Origin: Choristoneura fumiferana
Taxonomy: Eukaryota; Arthropoda; Insecta; Lepidoptera; Tortricidae
DNA length: 64,000 bases
Direction: 5' to 3'
Assembly: GCF_025370935.1 (NCBI RefSeq)
Contig: NC_133501.1
Span: forward strand, 2,624,652 to 2,688,651
Below are positions 35,026 through 45,352 of this stretch, one piece after another. Both the position numbers and the translations under genes were made by a program. Positions within the stretch are counted from its first letter, which is position 1, and the number at the start of each line of letters is the position of its first letter. Below the pieces are notes generated by a model, which worked only from the letters and a program-made list of their open reading frames with translations, searched no databases and was not told where the DNA came from.

Positions 35026-35754
35026 ATGTCCGATTCCGGCGATGCTAATATTCCTCCGCCGGCGGCATTGTCGACGTCAACTAACCAGCAGGCTGTATTG
35101 CTTGGAGCATCTGGTGCTGTGGAGAAGCTTGAAGGCGCAACTAACTATCACAGCTGGAAATTTACGCTTATAATGGTTTTTAAACTGGAAGGTCTGTGGG
35201 ATTTGATAGAAGGAAAAGATGTCATCGCAGGCTTAGATGTTGCGCGCGACCAACGTGCGCTGGCTCGCTTATGCTTATCTATTAAACCATCTCTTTATCA
35301 GTATGTGCGTGAGGCTAAAACCGCTTCTGAAGCATGGGGAAAATTAGCTGATGTCTTCGAAGATCGCGGTCTATACCGGCGAGTTCTTCTCTTGAGACAA
35401 CTTCACAGAATTAACTTCAACGATTTTAATTCAATGTCAGAGTACATAGAAAAAGTGATGTCACTCGTTCACCAATTAGCTGACATCGGGAAAACAATTG
35501 AAGATGAAGAAATAGCTGAGATCCTGCTTAGCGGCTTACCTGAGGAGTATGATTCGTTGGTGTCGAACCTTGAAACACTGTGTATTTCATCCAATCTTCA
35601 GAGTGAAATGGTGAGAAGTAGACTGCTTCAGGAAGCTCAAAGACAAAATGGGTCTAATGAAACCTTAAGTACTGCTGCTTTTGTGACGAAGAAACAAATA
35701 GTTTGTAAATATTGTGGAAAAATTGGTCATATTAAACCCAAATGTTTTAACTAA
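35026..35754 (+). CDS. copia Gag-like protein
   Basis: This is an uninterrupted 242-codon ORF. The N-terminal part has the UBN2/copia Gag pattern (EGATNYHSWKFTLIM, then LWDLIEGKD, then SEAWGKLADVFEDRGL). The end carries a CCHC zinc knuckle, CKYCGKIGHIKPKC, for RNA binding. It is followed after about 50 bp by the protease-integrase frame. Gag would form the particle that packages element RNA. Confidence 0.85.
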   Translation: MSDSGDANIPPPAALSTSTNQQAVLLGASGAVEKLEGATNYHSWKFTLIMVFKLEGLWDLIEGKDVIAGLDVARDQRALARLCLSIKPSLYQYVREAKTASEAWGKLADVFEDRGLYRRVLLLRQLHRINFNDFNSMSEYIEKVMSLVHQLADIGKTIEDEEIAEILLSGLPEEYDSLVSNLETLCISSNLQSEMVRSRLLQEAQRQNGSNETLSTAAFVTKKQIVCKYCGKIGHIKPKCFN

Positions 35755-35804
35755 GAAGAGACAAGTCACAGAAGAAGAAAGAAAACCAGGAAATTTCTGC
35801 ATTT

Positions 35805-36997
35805 TTGGCTCACAGCGCTACTACTCAACCAGTTTTTGTAGACAGTGGATCGTCTAATCATATGTGTAATAACAAAGACTTACTCTCGAATATCAAAGAC
35901 ACTAGTGTTCAAGTGATTGCTGCTGCCAACAATCAACAAATGATTAGTACTTGTACTGGAGATCTTCATATTATCATTAACAAAAAGGTTAGAATTTTTA
36001 ATCATGTAATGTTTGTCCCAAATTTATCTGCAAATCTTTTATCAGTATCCAAATTATGTCAGAATGGTTTTACTGTACGATTTGATCAAAAAGGTTGTTT
36101 TATTTATGATAGGGATTGTGAAATTTCTGGCAATTATTTAGTAAAAGCAATATGTTCCAATGGCATTTATAAATTAGATGGGTGTGTATGTGAGGGTAAC
36201 TCGCTCAATAGGATGCATTCTTTGCTTCTGCGTGATGGGCAGGAGTCACCGAGTGCTGCAGTTGCTGCCTGTGCTCCGTCCAATGTGGATTTATGGCACC
36301 AAAGGCTTGGTCACTTAAGTATTGCAGGTATGAATAGGCTAAGAAAGTTTCAGGGTGAAGCTCAAAACAAGTGTGAGGCTTGTCTTAAGGGGAAGCTCAC
36401 GGCCGAATCTTTCCCAAAAGCAAGCTCAAGCCGAACAACACAACCTCTACAGCTCATTCATAGCGATGTGTGTGGACCATTGCCAGTGGCTAGCTGGGGT
36501 GGATCGAGATACCTGGTCACTTTCACAGATGACTTCACGAGAAAAAGTTTTGGATATCTAATGAAGAATAAATCACAGGTAATGGATTATTTTATTCAAT
36601 TTAAAGCCTTAGTGGAAAAACAAATTAATTTGCCTATTAAATGCTTGCGCAGCGATATGGAGGTGAATATACAAGCCTAAATTTTACACGGTTTTTACAA
36701 CGTGAAGGCATTATTCATCAAACGACTGTCCCTTATTCTAGTGCTCAAAATGGTGTCTCTGAACGCCTAAATAGAATTTTACTTGAAAAAGTGCGTTGCA
36801 TGCTGCAACATGCAGGCCTAGATAAGCGTTTTTGGGGAGAAGCTGTAATGACAGCATTATACTTGAAAAACAGATCTCCCACTGCTGCTTTGTCTGGCAA
36901 AATTCCCGAGGAAGTTTGGTCTAGGTCAAAACTTGATCTTAGCCTTTTGGCTGTATTTGTTTTTCTTTGGTTCCTGAGCATAAAAGGGATAAGCTAG
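35805..36997 (+). pseudogene. copia protease-integrase, frameshifted
   Basis: The first frame (to 36680) holds the protease active-site motif VDSGSSNHMC, the GAG-pre-integrase block (LWHQRLGHLS), the zinc-binding CEACLKGK and the start of the DDE core (HSDVCGPL, TFTDDFTRK). The reading moves to another frame at about 36660, with GGEYTSLNF, then PYSSAQNGVSER, the third catalytic region. A second shift lies near 36960. Catalytic residues are individually present but not in one frame. Confidence 0.82.
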
Positions 36998-37443
36998 ACG
37001 CTAAGGGGAAGGAATATATATTTGTAGGTTATAGTGAAACTACTAAGGGTTATCGACTAGCTGATCCCTTGCTTCCTATAAAGGTTATTCTTTCACGCAA
37101 TGTAGCATTTATTGAAAATAAATTCAACAATCCCAGTATCAATAATGTACAATTTGACAGCGAAGAGCTTTATTTTTATAATTTTGACTGTGATATGAAA
37201 CAGAACTGTGATACATATATAATTGATTCTAATAATGAAATTAATGAAAATAATAATGAATTCAATCATGTAAATGTATTTAATAATAGTGATAACAGTG
37301 GTTGTTTGTCAATTTCAGATGGAGAATACTGTACAGGGAGAGGAGACGAGTCCGGCTCCGCTGAGTCGTCTGCTGACGTCTCTGGCGTCGAGCGCCTCGA
37401 GTCGCCTGGCGTAGGCATCGTTATAGCTAGAGTATCCTATTAA
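36967..37443 (+). pseudogene. copia integrase C-terminal region and linker
   Basis: The reading has EYIFVGYSETTKGYRL, the copia-type 'GYS...KGYRL' block after integrase. A long Asn-rich linker follows, then a Ser/Glu-rich stretch. The frame then stops at 37441 where RT should begin. This marks the truncation point of the element. Confidence 0.7.
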
Positions 37444-38239
37444 GCAGTAAATCGAGGTGTATGTATAGGTGTCGCTCCCGGATAAGACTCCTTAGGCGTT
37501 TCTGTCTCCCTAGTAGGATAAAGTGTAGTTAGATGAGCAAGGGCTCGTATTGTACAAGGCACAAGAACGGCAGCTAACGGTTAAATAGTTAATATCGTAG
37601 GAAATACAGTTGCGGTGGTAAAGGCGTTAGTTGCAATTAATATATAAAGCGCCGCTGTCTCTGTAGGGGTAGGAGATGTAGTTGACACTTGGGTAGCTCG
37701 AAATGGAGTACTTTGAACGTCGTAACTGCTGTAGTGGGACATACAATAGGAAACGGAGGTGAATGTTTAGGCGGTCTAGTGGATGGAAACGCATCGCATG
37801 GGCCACTGGAGACACAGTAGTTGGGCTTGTGGCAGGAGGCGTATATGTGTGTGTAGGCACCGCTGTCGAAAAGAAAGGGAGTTGAAAAGTAATTAAAACT
37901 TGTATTAAGTTACGTAATGATAATTGTTAACTCTATGTAAGAATTACATAGAGCATGAGAATTGAACTAAATAAAGCTAGATTTGCATTGAATAGATTCT
38001 GATGGGTAAGGGAAAGGCCCTTGTATGATTATCAAAACTCCTTCTGATATAATATTTAGATCCCACAATGGATAATAATGATTAATGATTAACGTGAAGA
38101 ACAAGAAAACTTCTAGGGGTGGACGATAATCATAAAAGGAGCGGTGTTGGCGGCCTTTCTGTAGGTAGGTAGGTATTAGAAAATAACACACAAATAAAAC
38201 AATGAAAAGAAATATATAATTAATATGGAATTAAAATTT
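37441..38239 (-). other. Ser/Thr/Pro-rich broken coding-like stretch
   Basis: On the minus strand, after a good acceptor (tttcgacAG near 37864), one frame reads PTHTYTPPATSPTTVSPVAH. Other frames continue in the same style, ending ETPKESYPGATPIHTPRFTA before a stop at about 37441. At least one frameshift is needed. Another acceptor-like site (ctacctacAG at about 38171) precedes KGRQHRSFYDYRPP. These could be distal exons of the gene-like structure in the palindrome arm. Confidence 0.3.
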
Positions 38240-38297
38240 TAATAAATCAACGCAAAAAAAAAAAAAACAAAGAAGAAAAAATCTAGGACTGACGTGT

Positions 38298-38306
38298 TCA
38301 GGCGGC
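38298..38306 (-). CDS. Palindrome gene, last exon (two codons and stop)
   Basis: After tttttctttttcAG-type sequence on the minus strand the exon reads Ala-Ala-TGA. It joins in phase 0 to the exon at 38478-38588, giving a protein end DDILAMLQAA. The mirrored right-arm site keeps the acceptor and stop. Confidence 0.3.
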   Translation of the reverse strand, partial: AA

Positions 38307-38477
38307 CTGAAAAAGAAAATAAAACATAATTAGATATTTAGTCGCGATGGGATCCTCTTAATGATAATATTAAGAAAATGTTAAATTATCCCCGTTAAGA
38401 GGGGGCAGTAACATTGAATTAATAAAGGGCCAAAAGTAGTGAGTACAACAGGGGTAAATTATTTAGTAGAAACTTAC

Positions 38478-38588
38478 CTGCAACATGGCTAAAATGTCGT
38501 CAGGACTAAAAGCTACCGCGTCGGGCAAGGGGTCTGTCTGGCACTCGGCCGAGACTGACCCTGGGGTGGCAGGCGGGTTCAGATCAGG
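38478..38588 (-). CDS. Palindrome gene, 37-codon exon, left arm
   Basis: The exon is 111 bp between ccttccctAG and CAG|GTAAGTT, open in phase 0. It reads PDLNPPATPGSVSAECQTDP then AVAFSPDDILAMLQ. The end has the look of a short acidic-hydrophobic interaction helix. The right-arm copy (42309-42418) has lost single bases and does not stay open. I do not recognise the family. Confidence 0.4.
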
Positions 38589-38885
38589 CTAGGGAAGGAA
38601 AGGATGCGTTAGTATCTAAAGCTAGTATGCATTGGTAATATACCTAACTACCTACATACTGGTAAGATCATATGCGGTCTTACGTGTTAGAGCTAACTTT
38701 AGTGTACGTAGTACAAAAAGTTGAGGATAGTACAGAGGTATGTTAAGCATTAGCGCTGTTAAGACATTGTTTCGAGTCTAAAGGACAGTGCAGGGCCAAA
38801 GGCCATTGTCGAGTAACAGCGTTGCCGGGAATTGAGCAAGACAGTGTTAAGTGATAGGAAATAATGAGTAATGACTTACTGCAAC

Positions 38886-38982
38886 CTCCGCGGGGGCAAC
38901 CGAGGGGGGGCCTCGTCGCGAGCGTCGGTCGTGGGGCTACCGGGGGGGGGGGGGTCTCAGCCCCGTGCAGATTAAAAGATTC
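38886..38982 (-). CDS. Palindrome gene, GC-rich exon candidate, left arm
   Basis: Between ttattttAG and A|GTAAGTC on the minus strand, one frame reads ESFNLHGAE, a Pro run and SPTTDARDE. A 13-base C run makes the frame uncertain, and the right arm has a different run structure there. Borders are from splice consensus only. Confidence 0.3.
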
Positions 38983-39067
38983 CAGCTAAAATAAGTCGGA
39001 ATACAAATTAACAAAATTTCTGGAACTAGAGGCGAGAAGGAAAAGGGAAAATATTAATATTACTTAC

Positions 39068-39152
39068 CTACTGGGTCAGAGTCATCCTCATAATCATCGA
39101 TTACGATGAGGTCCGAGGAGGGAGCGCGGGGATTGTCATCAGACCGTGCTTG
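39068..39152 (-). CDS. Palindrome gene, acidic exon, left arm
   Basis: The exon is 85 bp between ccctttTAG and G|GTAAGTA. It reads QARSDDNPRAPSSD then LIVIDDYEDDSDPV, a strongly acidic segment. The right-arm copy lacks one C near its end, so its frame shifts. Together with the basic exon before it, this suggests a nuclear or nucleic-acid-associated protein, but that is inference. Confidence 0.4.
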
Positions 39153-39256
39153 CTAAAAGGGAAAGAGGTAAAGGGTCATGAAAAAACATGCTGATATGTG
39201 AGCGGGGCAAATTACACAGCACCATAACTGAATGCGATAGTGATTAAATTACTTAC

Positions 39257-39624
39257 ACGAGCTAAGCGGCGGCGGGCCCGCCTAAGCACGGCCTGATAAT
39301 TTCTTACTTTCCTCCGCACGTCCGCTAGATCTAATGGTTCAGCCCCGAGGTTGTTAATAGCGTTTCTAGGGCGCGACGTTTTATAGTACGATCCCGGAAA
39401 TTTACGTTCAGGGGATCGTACAGACAAGGAAAAAGCCTTATATGACCTTTAAAAGACATATTTTCGCGAGAAATGTAAACTTGGCACGGACGAGAATTTG
39501 GGGGACGCGCTCGAGTGGTGAAAAATTTTTTGAATTTCGAACCAAGAAGCACGCTCAGATGGTGAAAATTTTGAATTCCGAACTAAAAGGGCACGCCTAG
39601 TTGGCGAGGGAATATTGAAGTTAC
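39257..39624 (-). CDS. Palindrome gene, basic exon, left arm
   Basis: The splice-like borders are tttgttacAG at 39625-39626 and CGT|GTAAGTA at 39256. The last part reads NAINNLGAEPLDLADVRRKV then RNYQAVLRRARRRLAR, a basic helix, in phase 0 with the acidic exon. Upstream the open frame changes: NFNIPSPTRRALLV is in another frame that stops near 39460. So either the acceptor is further in or this copy is also damaged. No start codon is assigned. Confidence 0.35.
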
Positions 39625-40347
39625 CTGTAACAAAAAAATGCAAACGGTCATTTAATTACGAATAAGCTCAAACAGACAGTAGATATGAGAGAAATTAACA
39701 ACAATGAGTAAACAATAATGTATTGATAAAAGTATATATATTAAATTATAAATGGGACAAGACAACTCACCCATTGGGTACGGGTCCTCCCTTGCTATTT
39801 TCATGGATACACTTTTAAGCTTAGTGAGAACAAACAGGTGGTGGAACTTAGAAATGATAGGTTCTTGTTGGTTTTACTTAGTTAACTTCAAGGTTAAAAT
39901 AAGTCGGCCACAGTGAAACAACTCGAGCGTGACAGTCAGTTGTTCAAGGATATACTGAAAACGCTGTCTCTTACTTTACTTATTCAGTACGTTTATGTCA
40001 TTATCCAAATCCAATCCATGAAGGTCTTATACGTTCTTGGTTTCTTTATTGTACATTTTTTTTCCTCAACATTATGAAACAACAAATCGTCGATCTCAGT
40101 AGTTGCAACATCCGGGGGCTCCGGGCGTTGTTTTATACATTGCAATAACGCTGGAGTAGTTTCCTTTGCACAATTACCACAGCAAAGTACATTTGATTTG
40201 AGTAATTTTGTTATTAATCCAAGACAAATGAGAGTATCACTCGAAATATAAATAAATGACAGTCGCTTGACTTAATCCACTGGCGCTATGTTTTTTTCTC
40301 ACCACTTCATATGTCCGGTTACCTAATGATTCGCCGACTATTTTTAG

Positions 40348-40415
40348 GCAGATTATTGATTGGCAGACAACGTTTCGCCGAGTAACGGTACGCCGATGAA
40401 TTTGTATGCATGCTG
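40348..40415. other. Palindrome spacer
   Basis: 68 bp of non-mirrored sequence lies between the arms. It includes acaacgtttcgccgagtaac and ggtacgccgatgaa, echoing the tcgccga motif at the inner arm ends. A non-mirrored spacer is what a genuine inverted duplication or hairpin element leaves. Confidence 0.8.
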
Positions 40416-40694
40416 CTAAAAATAGTCGGCGAATCATTAGGTAACCGGACATATGAAGTGGTGAGAAAAAAACATAGCGCCTGTGGATTAAGTCAAGCGA
40501 CTGTCATTTATTATATTTCGAGTGATACTCTCATTTGTCTGGATTAATAACAAAATTACTCAAATCAAAAGTACTTTGCTGTGGTAATTGTGCAAAGGAA
40601 ACTACTCCAGCGTTATTGCAATGTATAAAACAACGCCCGGAGCCCGGATGTTGCAACTACTGAGATCGACGATTTGTTGTTTCATAATGTTGAG

Positions 40695-40848
40695 ACGAAG
40701 CGTTGGCAGGCCTCCACCAGGTGACTGACGACATCGTGAGAGTAGCGGGAAACCGGTGGATGCAATGGCATTGTCGTTCATTGTGGCGTTCTAAGGGGAT
40801 TTGTCAGCAGTGGACGTCTTCGGCTGATGATGATGAATGAATGTTGAG
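40695..40848 (+). mobile_element. Truncated retrotransposon tail inserted in the right palindrome arm
   Basis: The left arm lacks this segment. It is flanked by a 9-bp direct repeat, aatgttgag (40686-40694 and 40840-40848), and ends in a (tga)n tail after gcagtggacgtcttcggctg. Target-site duplication plus a simple-repeat tail is the mark of target-primed reverse transcription. The 3' sequence is of a type common in lepidopteran LINEs/SINEs. Confidence 0.85.
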
Positions 40849-41278
40849 GAAAAAAAATGTACAATAAAGAACCAAGGAACGTATAAGACCTTCATGGATT
40901 GGATTTGGATAATGACATAAACGCACTGAATAAAGAGACAGCGTTTTCAGTATATCCTTGCACAACTGACTGTCACGCTCGAGTTGTTTCACTGTGGCCG
41001 ACTTATTTTAACCTTGAAGTTAACTAAGTAAAACCAACAAGAACCTATCATTTCTAAGTTCCACCACCTGTTTGTTCTCACTAAGCTTAAAAGTGTATCC
41101 ATGAAAATAGGAAGGGAGGACCCGTACCCAATGGGTGAGTTGTCTTGTCCCATTTATAATTTAATATATATACTTTTATCAATACATTATTGTTCACTCA
41201 TTGTTGTTAATTTCCCTCATATCTACTGTCTGTTTGAGCTTATTCGTAATTAAATGACCGTTTGCATTTTTTGTTACA

Positions 41279-42604
41279 GGTAACTTCAATATTCCCTCGC
41301 CAACTAGGCGTGCCCTTTTAGTTCGGAATTCAAAATTTTCACCATCTGAGCGTGCTTCTTGGTTCGAAATTCAAAAATTTTTTCACCACTCGAGCGCGTC
41401 CCCCAAATTCTCGTCCGTGCCAAGTTTACATTTCTCGCGAAAATATGTCTTTAAAGGTCATATAAGGCTTTTTCTTGTCTGTACGATCCCTGAACGTAAA
41501 TTTCCGGGATCGTACTATAAAACGTCGCGCCCTAGAAACGCTATTAACAACCTCGGGCTGAACCATTAGATCTAGCGGACGTGCGGAGGAAAGTAGAAAT
41601 TATCAGGCCGTGCTTAGGCGGGCCGCCGCCGCTTAGCTCGTGTAAGTAATTTAATCACTATCGCTTAAGTTATGGTGCTGTGTAATTTGCCCCGCTCACA
41701 TATCAGCATGTTTTTTCATGACCCTTTACCTCTTTCCTTTTAGCAAGCACGGTCTGATGACAATCCCCGCGCTCCCTCCTCGGACCTCATCGTAATCGAT
41801 GATTATGAGGATGACTCTGACCAGTAGGTAAGTAATATTAATATTTTCCCTTTTCCTTCTCGCCTCTAGTTTCAGAAATTTTGTTAATTTGTATTCCGAC
41901 TTATTTTAGCTGGAATCTTTTAATCTGCACGGGGCTGAGACGACTCCCCCCCCCTTCCCCCGGTAGCCCCACGACCGACGCTCGCGACGAGCCCCCTCGG
42001 TTGCCCCGCGGAGGTTGCAGTAAGTCATTACTCATTATTTCCTATCACTTAACACTGTCTCTTGCTCAATCCCGGCAACGCTGTCACTCGACAATGGCCT
42101 GGCCCTGCACTGTCCTTTAGACTCGAAACAATGTCTTAACAGCGCTAATGCTTAACATACCTCTGTACTATCCTCAACTTTTTGTACTACGTACACTAAA
42201 GTTAGCTCTAACACGTAAGACCGCATATGATCTTACCAGTATGTAGGTAGTTAGGTATATTACCAATGCATACTAGCTTTAGATACTAACGCATCCTTTC
42301 CTTCCTAGCCTGATCTGAACCCGCCTGCCACCCCAGGGTCAGTCTCGGCGAGTGCCAGACAGACCCTTGCCCGACGCGGTAGCTTTTAGCCTGACGACAT
42401 TTTAGCCATGTTGCAGGTAAGTTCTACTAAATAATTTACCCTGTTGTACTCACTACTTTTGGCCCTTTATTAATTCAATCTTACTGCCCCTCTTAACGTG
42501 GATAATTTAACATTTTCTTAATATTATCATTAAGAGGATCCCATCGCGTCTAAAATATCTAATTATGGTTTATTTTCTTTTCAGGCCGCCTGAACACGTG
42601 TCCT
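41279..42604 (+). pseudogene. Palindrome gene, right-arm copy, frame-disrupted
   Basis: The splice-site landmarks of the left-arm exons recur in order on +: ttgttacAG/gtaac at 41279, cgt/GTAAGT at 41641, ttttAG/caagc at 41744, GTAAGT at 41828, ttccttcctAG at 42308, CAG/GTAAGTT at 42418 and tttttcAG/gccgcctga near 42582-42592. Several single bases present in the left arm are missing here (for example in gaccagtag and tcggcgagtg). The exons therefore do not stay open. Confidence 0.5.
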
Positions 42605-42636
42605 AGATTTTTTTTTTTTTTTGCGTTGATTTATTA

Positions 42637-43867
42637 TTGTGATGAATTGACAACCAGTTTTGAAAAATCGCAAAACAGTCTGGCAGAAATAAATAATCGC
42701 CTAATTTTACGTGGGTTAAATCATGAAATACTTAAAACTGTAGAAATATTACAAGAATTACATATAGAGTGCATGCGCATATTACATTATGATAAACCAA
42801 ATTAGATTTGAATGAAAGCACATTTTACAATTTTCGAAACTACATATACTGAATAAATAGTAAGTTTAGATTTTTGCCATTTAATACACGTAGGTGTGAT
42901 ATCACAAAAAACTTTCGAAGATATTTTAAAATATTTCTTATACGTATCATTTATATACCTTCAGTCGACATTATAGGATTAGCAGTAGAATACATAAAAC
43001 TGTGAGAAATTATTTTTTTAGCAGACTTGCCCAGCACAGAAAGGATACAATCTACAAAAAGTAAACTTATATCTAAAATAATAACTCATCAGATCTTCGT
43101 TACGACCAGTCAAACAAGTCACAATTTATGATTAATTCCGCATTACAGATATGTTTGTATAATTTGTCCCCAACATATTTAGAGTAGTGAGACTTAAAAA
43201 TCCACAGAAATTGAACAGGCAATTCAAGTAGTTATAGAGATTTTTTTTACAAAACAATATAATCTAAAAAACAAATTATACAGTGGACTTCTATACGACC
43301 AGAAATACCTCAGGGAACGATGCAACAAACAGCATTTATAACCCACGACCAAATTATAATACGTCACGATGTGGACAAAAACAATGGAAGCAATTACGGA
43401 CAACAACGTAGAAATTATAATCCCACAAGAGCAATTCCCTCACCCCGATAACTGGTACCAACCACGTTTTCCAATTTTACCACCACAACCTCCTAGGGAA
43501 AGCAGCATTATACCAAATCAAAATTACATAATGAAATACGGAACGGGAAGACACCCAGGATATCTACAAAACGGAACAAAGCCATCACAATTACAAAATC
43601 GTTCAAATTTAAATCAAAATCGTGTTTACGTAGGCAAAACAAAATCGTATGTACCGAAAAAAAACAAAATCAAATCGCGTAATGAACAAACAAGCACATT
43701 GCACGCGGCCTCGAACCAAAACGATGTACAATAAAATACACTGACAGTAAATACTATATATTATAATCCGGAAATAAAAGCAAATTATTAATATAGACAC
43801 CGGTAGCACACGCTCATTATACAGTGATAAAATTACAGAAACATATTAACACCTATAAATTTACGAG
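42637..43867 (+). mobile_element. Decayed LTR retroelement, gag to protease, cut by gap
   Basis: Short open pieces read FEKSQNSLAEINNRLILRGL and ILKTVEILQELHIECM. Further on, several frames are rich in Asn, Arg and Lys (ORF 43369-43734). At 43788-43830 there is an aspartic-protease motif, NIDTGSTRSLYSDKI. Many stops and shifts show a dead copy. The pol part would fall in the 985-N gap. Confidence 0.55.
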
Positions 43868-44852
43868 NNNNNNNNNNNNNNNNNNNNNNNNNNNNNNNNN
43901 NNNNNNNNNNNNNNNNNNNNNNNNNNNNNNNNNNNNNNNNNNNNNNNNNNNNNNNNNNNNNNNNNNNNNNNNNNNNNNNNNNNNNNNNNNNNNNNNNNNN
44001 NNNNNNNNNNNNNNNNNNNNNNNNNNNNNNNNNNNNNNNNNNNNNNNNNNNNNNNNNNNNNNNNNNNNNNNNNNNNNNNNNNNNNNNNNNNNNNNNNNNN
44101 NNNNNNNNNNNNNNNNNNNNNNNNNNNNNNNNNNNNNNNNNNNNNNNNNNNNNNNNNNNNNNNNNNNNNNNNNNNNNNNNNNNNNNNNNNNNNNNNNNNN
44201 NNNNNNNNNNNNNNNNNNNNNNNNNNNNNNNNNNNNNNNNNNNNNNNNNNNNNNNNNNNNNNNNNNNNNNNNNNNNNNNNNNNNNNNNNNNNNNNNNNNN
44301 NNNNNNNNNNNNNNNNNNNNNNNNNNNNNNNNNNNNNNNNNNNNNNNNNNNNNNNNNNNNNNNNNNNNNNNNNNNNNNNNNNNNNNNNNNNNNNNNNNNN
44401 NNNNNNNNNNNNNNNNNNNNNNNNNNNNNNNNNNNNNNNNNNNNNNNNNNNNNNNNNNNNNNNNNNNNNNNNNNNNNNNNNNNNNNNNNNNNNNNNNNNN
44501 NNNNNNNNNNNNNNNNNNNNNNNNNNNNNNNNNNNNNNNNNNNNNNNNNNNNNNNNNNNNNNNNNNNNNNNNNNNNNNNNNNNNNNNNNNNNNNNNNNNN
44601 NNNNNNNNNNNNNNNNNNNNNNNNNNNNNNNNNNNNNNNNNNNNNNNNNNNNNNNNNNNNNNNNNNNNNNNNNNNNNNNNNNNNNNNNNNNNNNNNNNNN
44701 NNNNNNNNNNNNNNNNNNNNNNNNNNNNNNNNNNNNNNNNNNNNNNNNNNNNNNNNNNNNNNNNNNNNNNNNNNNNNNNNNNNNNNNNNNNNNNNNNNNN
44801 NNNNNNNNNNNNNNNNNNNNNNNNNNNNNNNNNNNNNNNNNNNNNNNNNNNN
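43868..44852. other. Assembly gap, 985 N
   Basis: A sized gap between contigs B and C. The long open frames across it are only N. Confidence 0.95.
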
Positions 44853-44889
44853 CTATCAAACATACTCCAACAACAACAACAAACAAAGG

Positions 44890-45016
44890 CCGTATAGTCG
44901 AACGCGCTGACGTTTGCAATCGCATTCAGCATGTCTTTCTATTTACTCTCGTCATATACCGTGTGACGGAAAGAAATGGTGAAAATCATTGTGATTACAA
45001 GTGTGTCTGTCCTATA
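44890..45016. repeat. MITE family D, copy 4
   Basis: It is a diverged copy: cgtatagtcgaacgcgctga at the left and ccgtgtgacggaaagaaatg inside. The right end (gtgtgtctgtcctata) has lost the clean TIR. Confidence 0.65.
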
Positions 45017-45040
45017 TGTTAGATTAGATCAGCGGTTCTC

Positions 45041-45300
45041 AGAGCTTGTGCACACTAGCGTTTTTGCCGGCGGTTTGTCGACGTGGCGGGAACACGGCGC
45101 GCACGCGGCGAGCACGCTGCGGTGCCTGCGGTATCTCCGCGATTATTCGCCGCCTGCGTGCCGCCGCGGTGCCGTCACGTACGTTCATATAAGGTTCGCG
45201 TCACCGCGGCGGCGCGCTGGCGGCAAATAATCGCGGAGGTACTGCTCGCCGCGTTCCCGCCCTGCCGAGAAATCGCCGGAAAAACCGCTAGTGCAGCTCT
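45041..45300. repeat. MITE family E, copy 2
   Basis: The ends agagcttgtgcacactagcg / gccggcggtttgtc and gagaaatcgccgg / gctagtgcagctct match copy 1 (16282-16536). The interior is strongly GC-rich. It lies 50 bp before a PDZ-gene exon. Confidence 0.82.
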
Positions 45301-45352
45301 TAACCTTTTTGGCTGGCGAATTGTAAGAATGCTGCAGTTTGTTTGGTTGTAG

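Larger units (their letters stand above)
34611..37430 (+). mobile_element. Truncated Ty1/copia LTR retrotransposon
   Basis: The order is 5' LTR, primer-binding site, Gag, protease and integrase, which is the copia order (integrase before RT). The sequence stops being recognisable near 37430, a little after the integrase C-terminal region, so reverse transcriptase, RNase H and the 3' LTR are absent. Two frameshifts lie in integrase (about 36660 and 36960). The copy is dead. Confidence 0.85.
38240..42636. repeat. 4.4-kb near-perfect palindrome (inverted duplication)
   Basis: The left arm is 38240-40347, the spacer 40348-40415 (68 bp) and the right arm 40416-42636. The arms are reverse complements over more than 2 kb, with scattered single-base differences and one 154-bp insertion only in the right arm. 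The outer edge is taataaatcaacgc / gcgttgatttatta, next to an A or T run. The inner edge is gattcgccgactatttttag. The spacer carries further tcgccga-type motifs. Confidence 0.93.

Noticed and set aside
43824..44932. Three long ORFs of about 355 codons across the gap
   Set aside because: They consist almost entirely of N.
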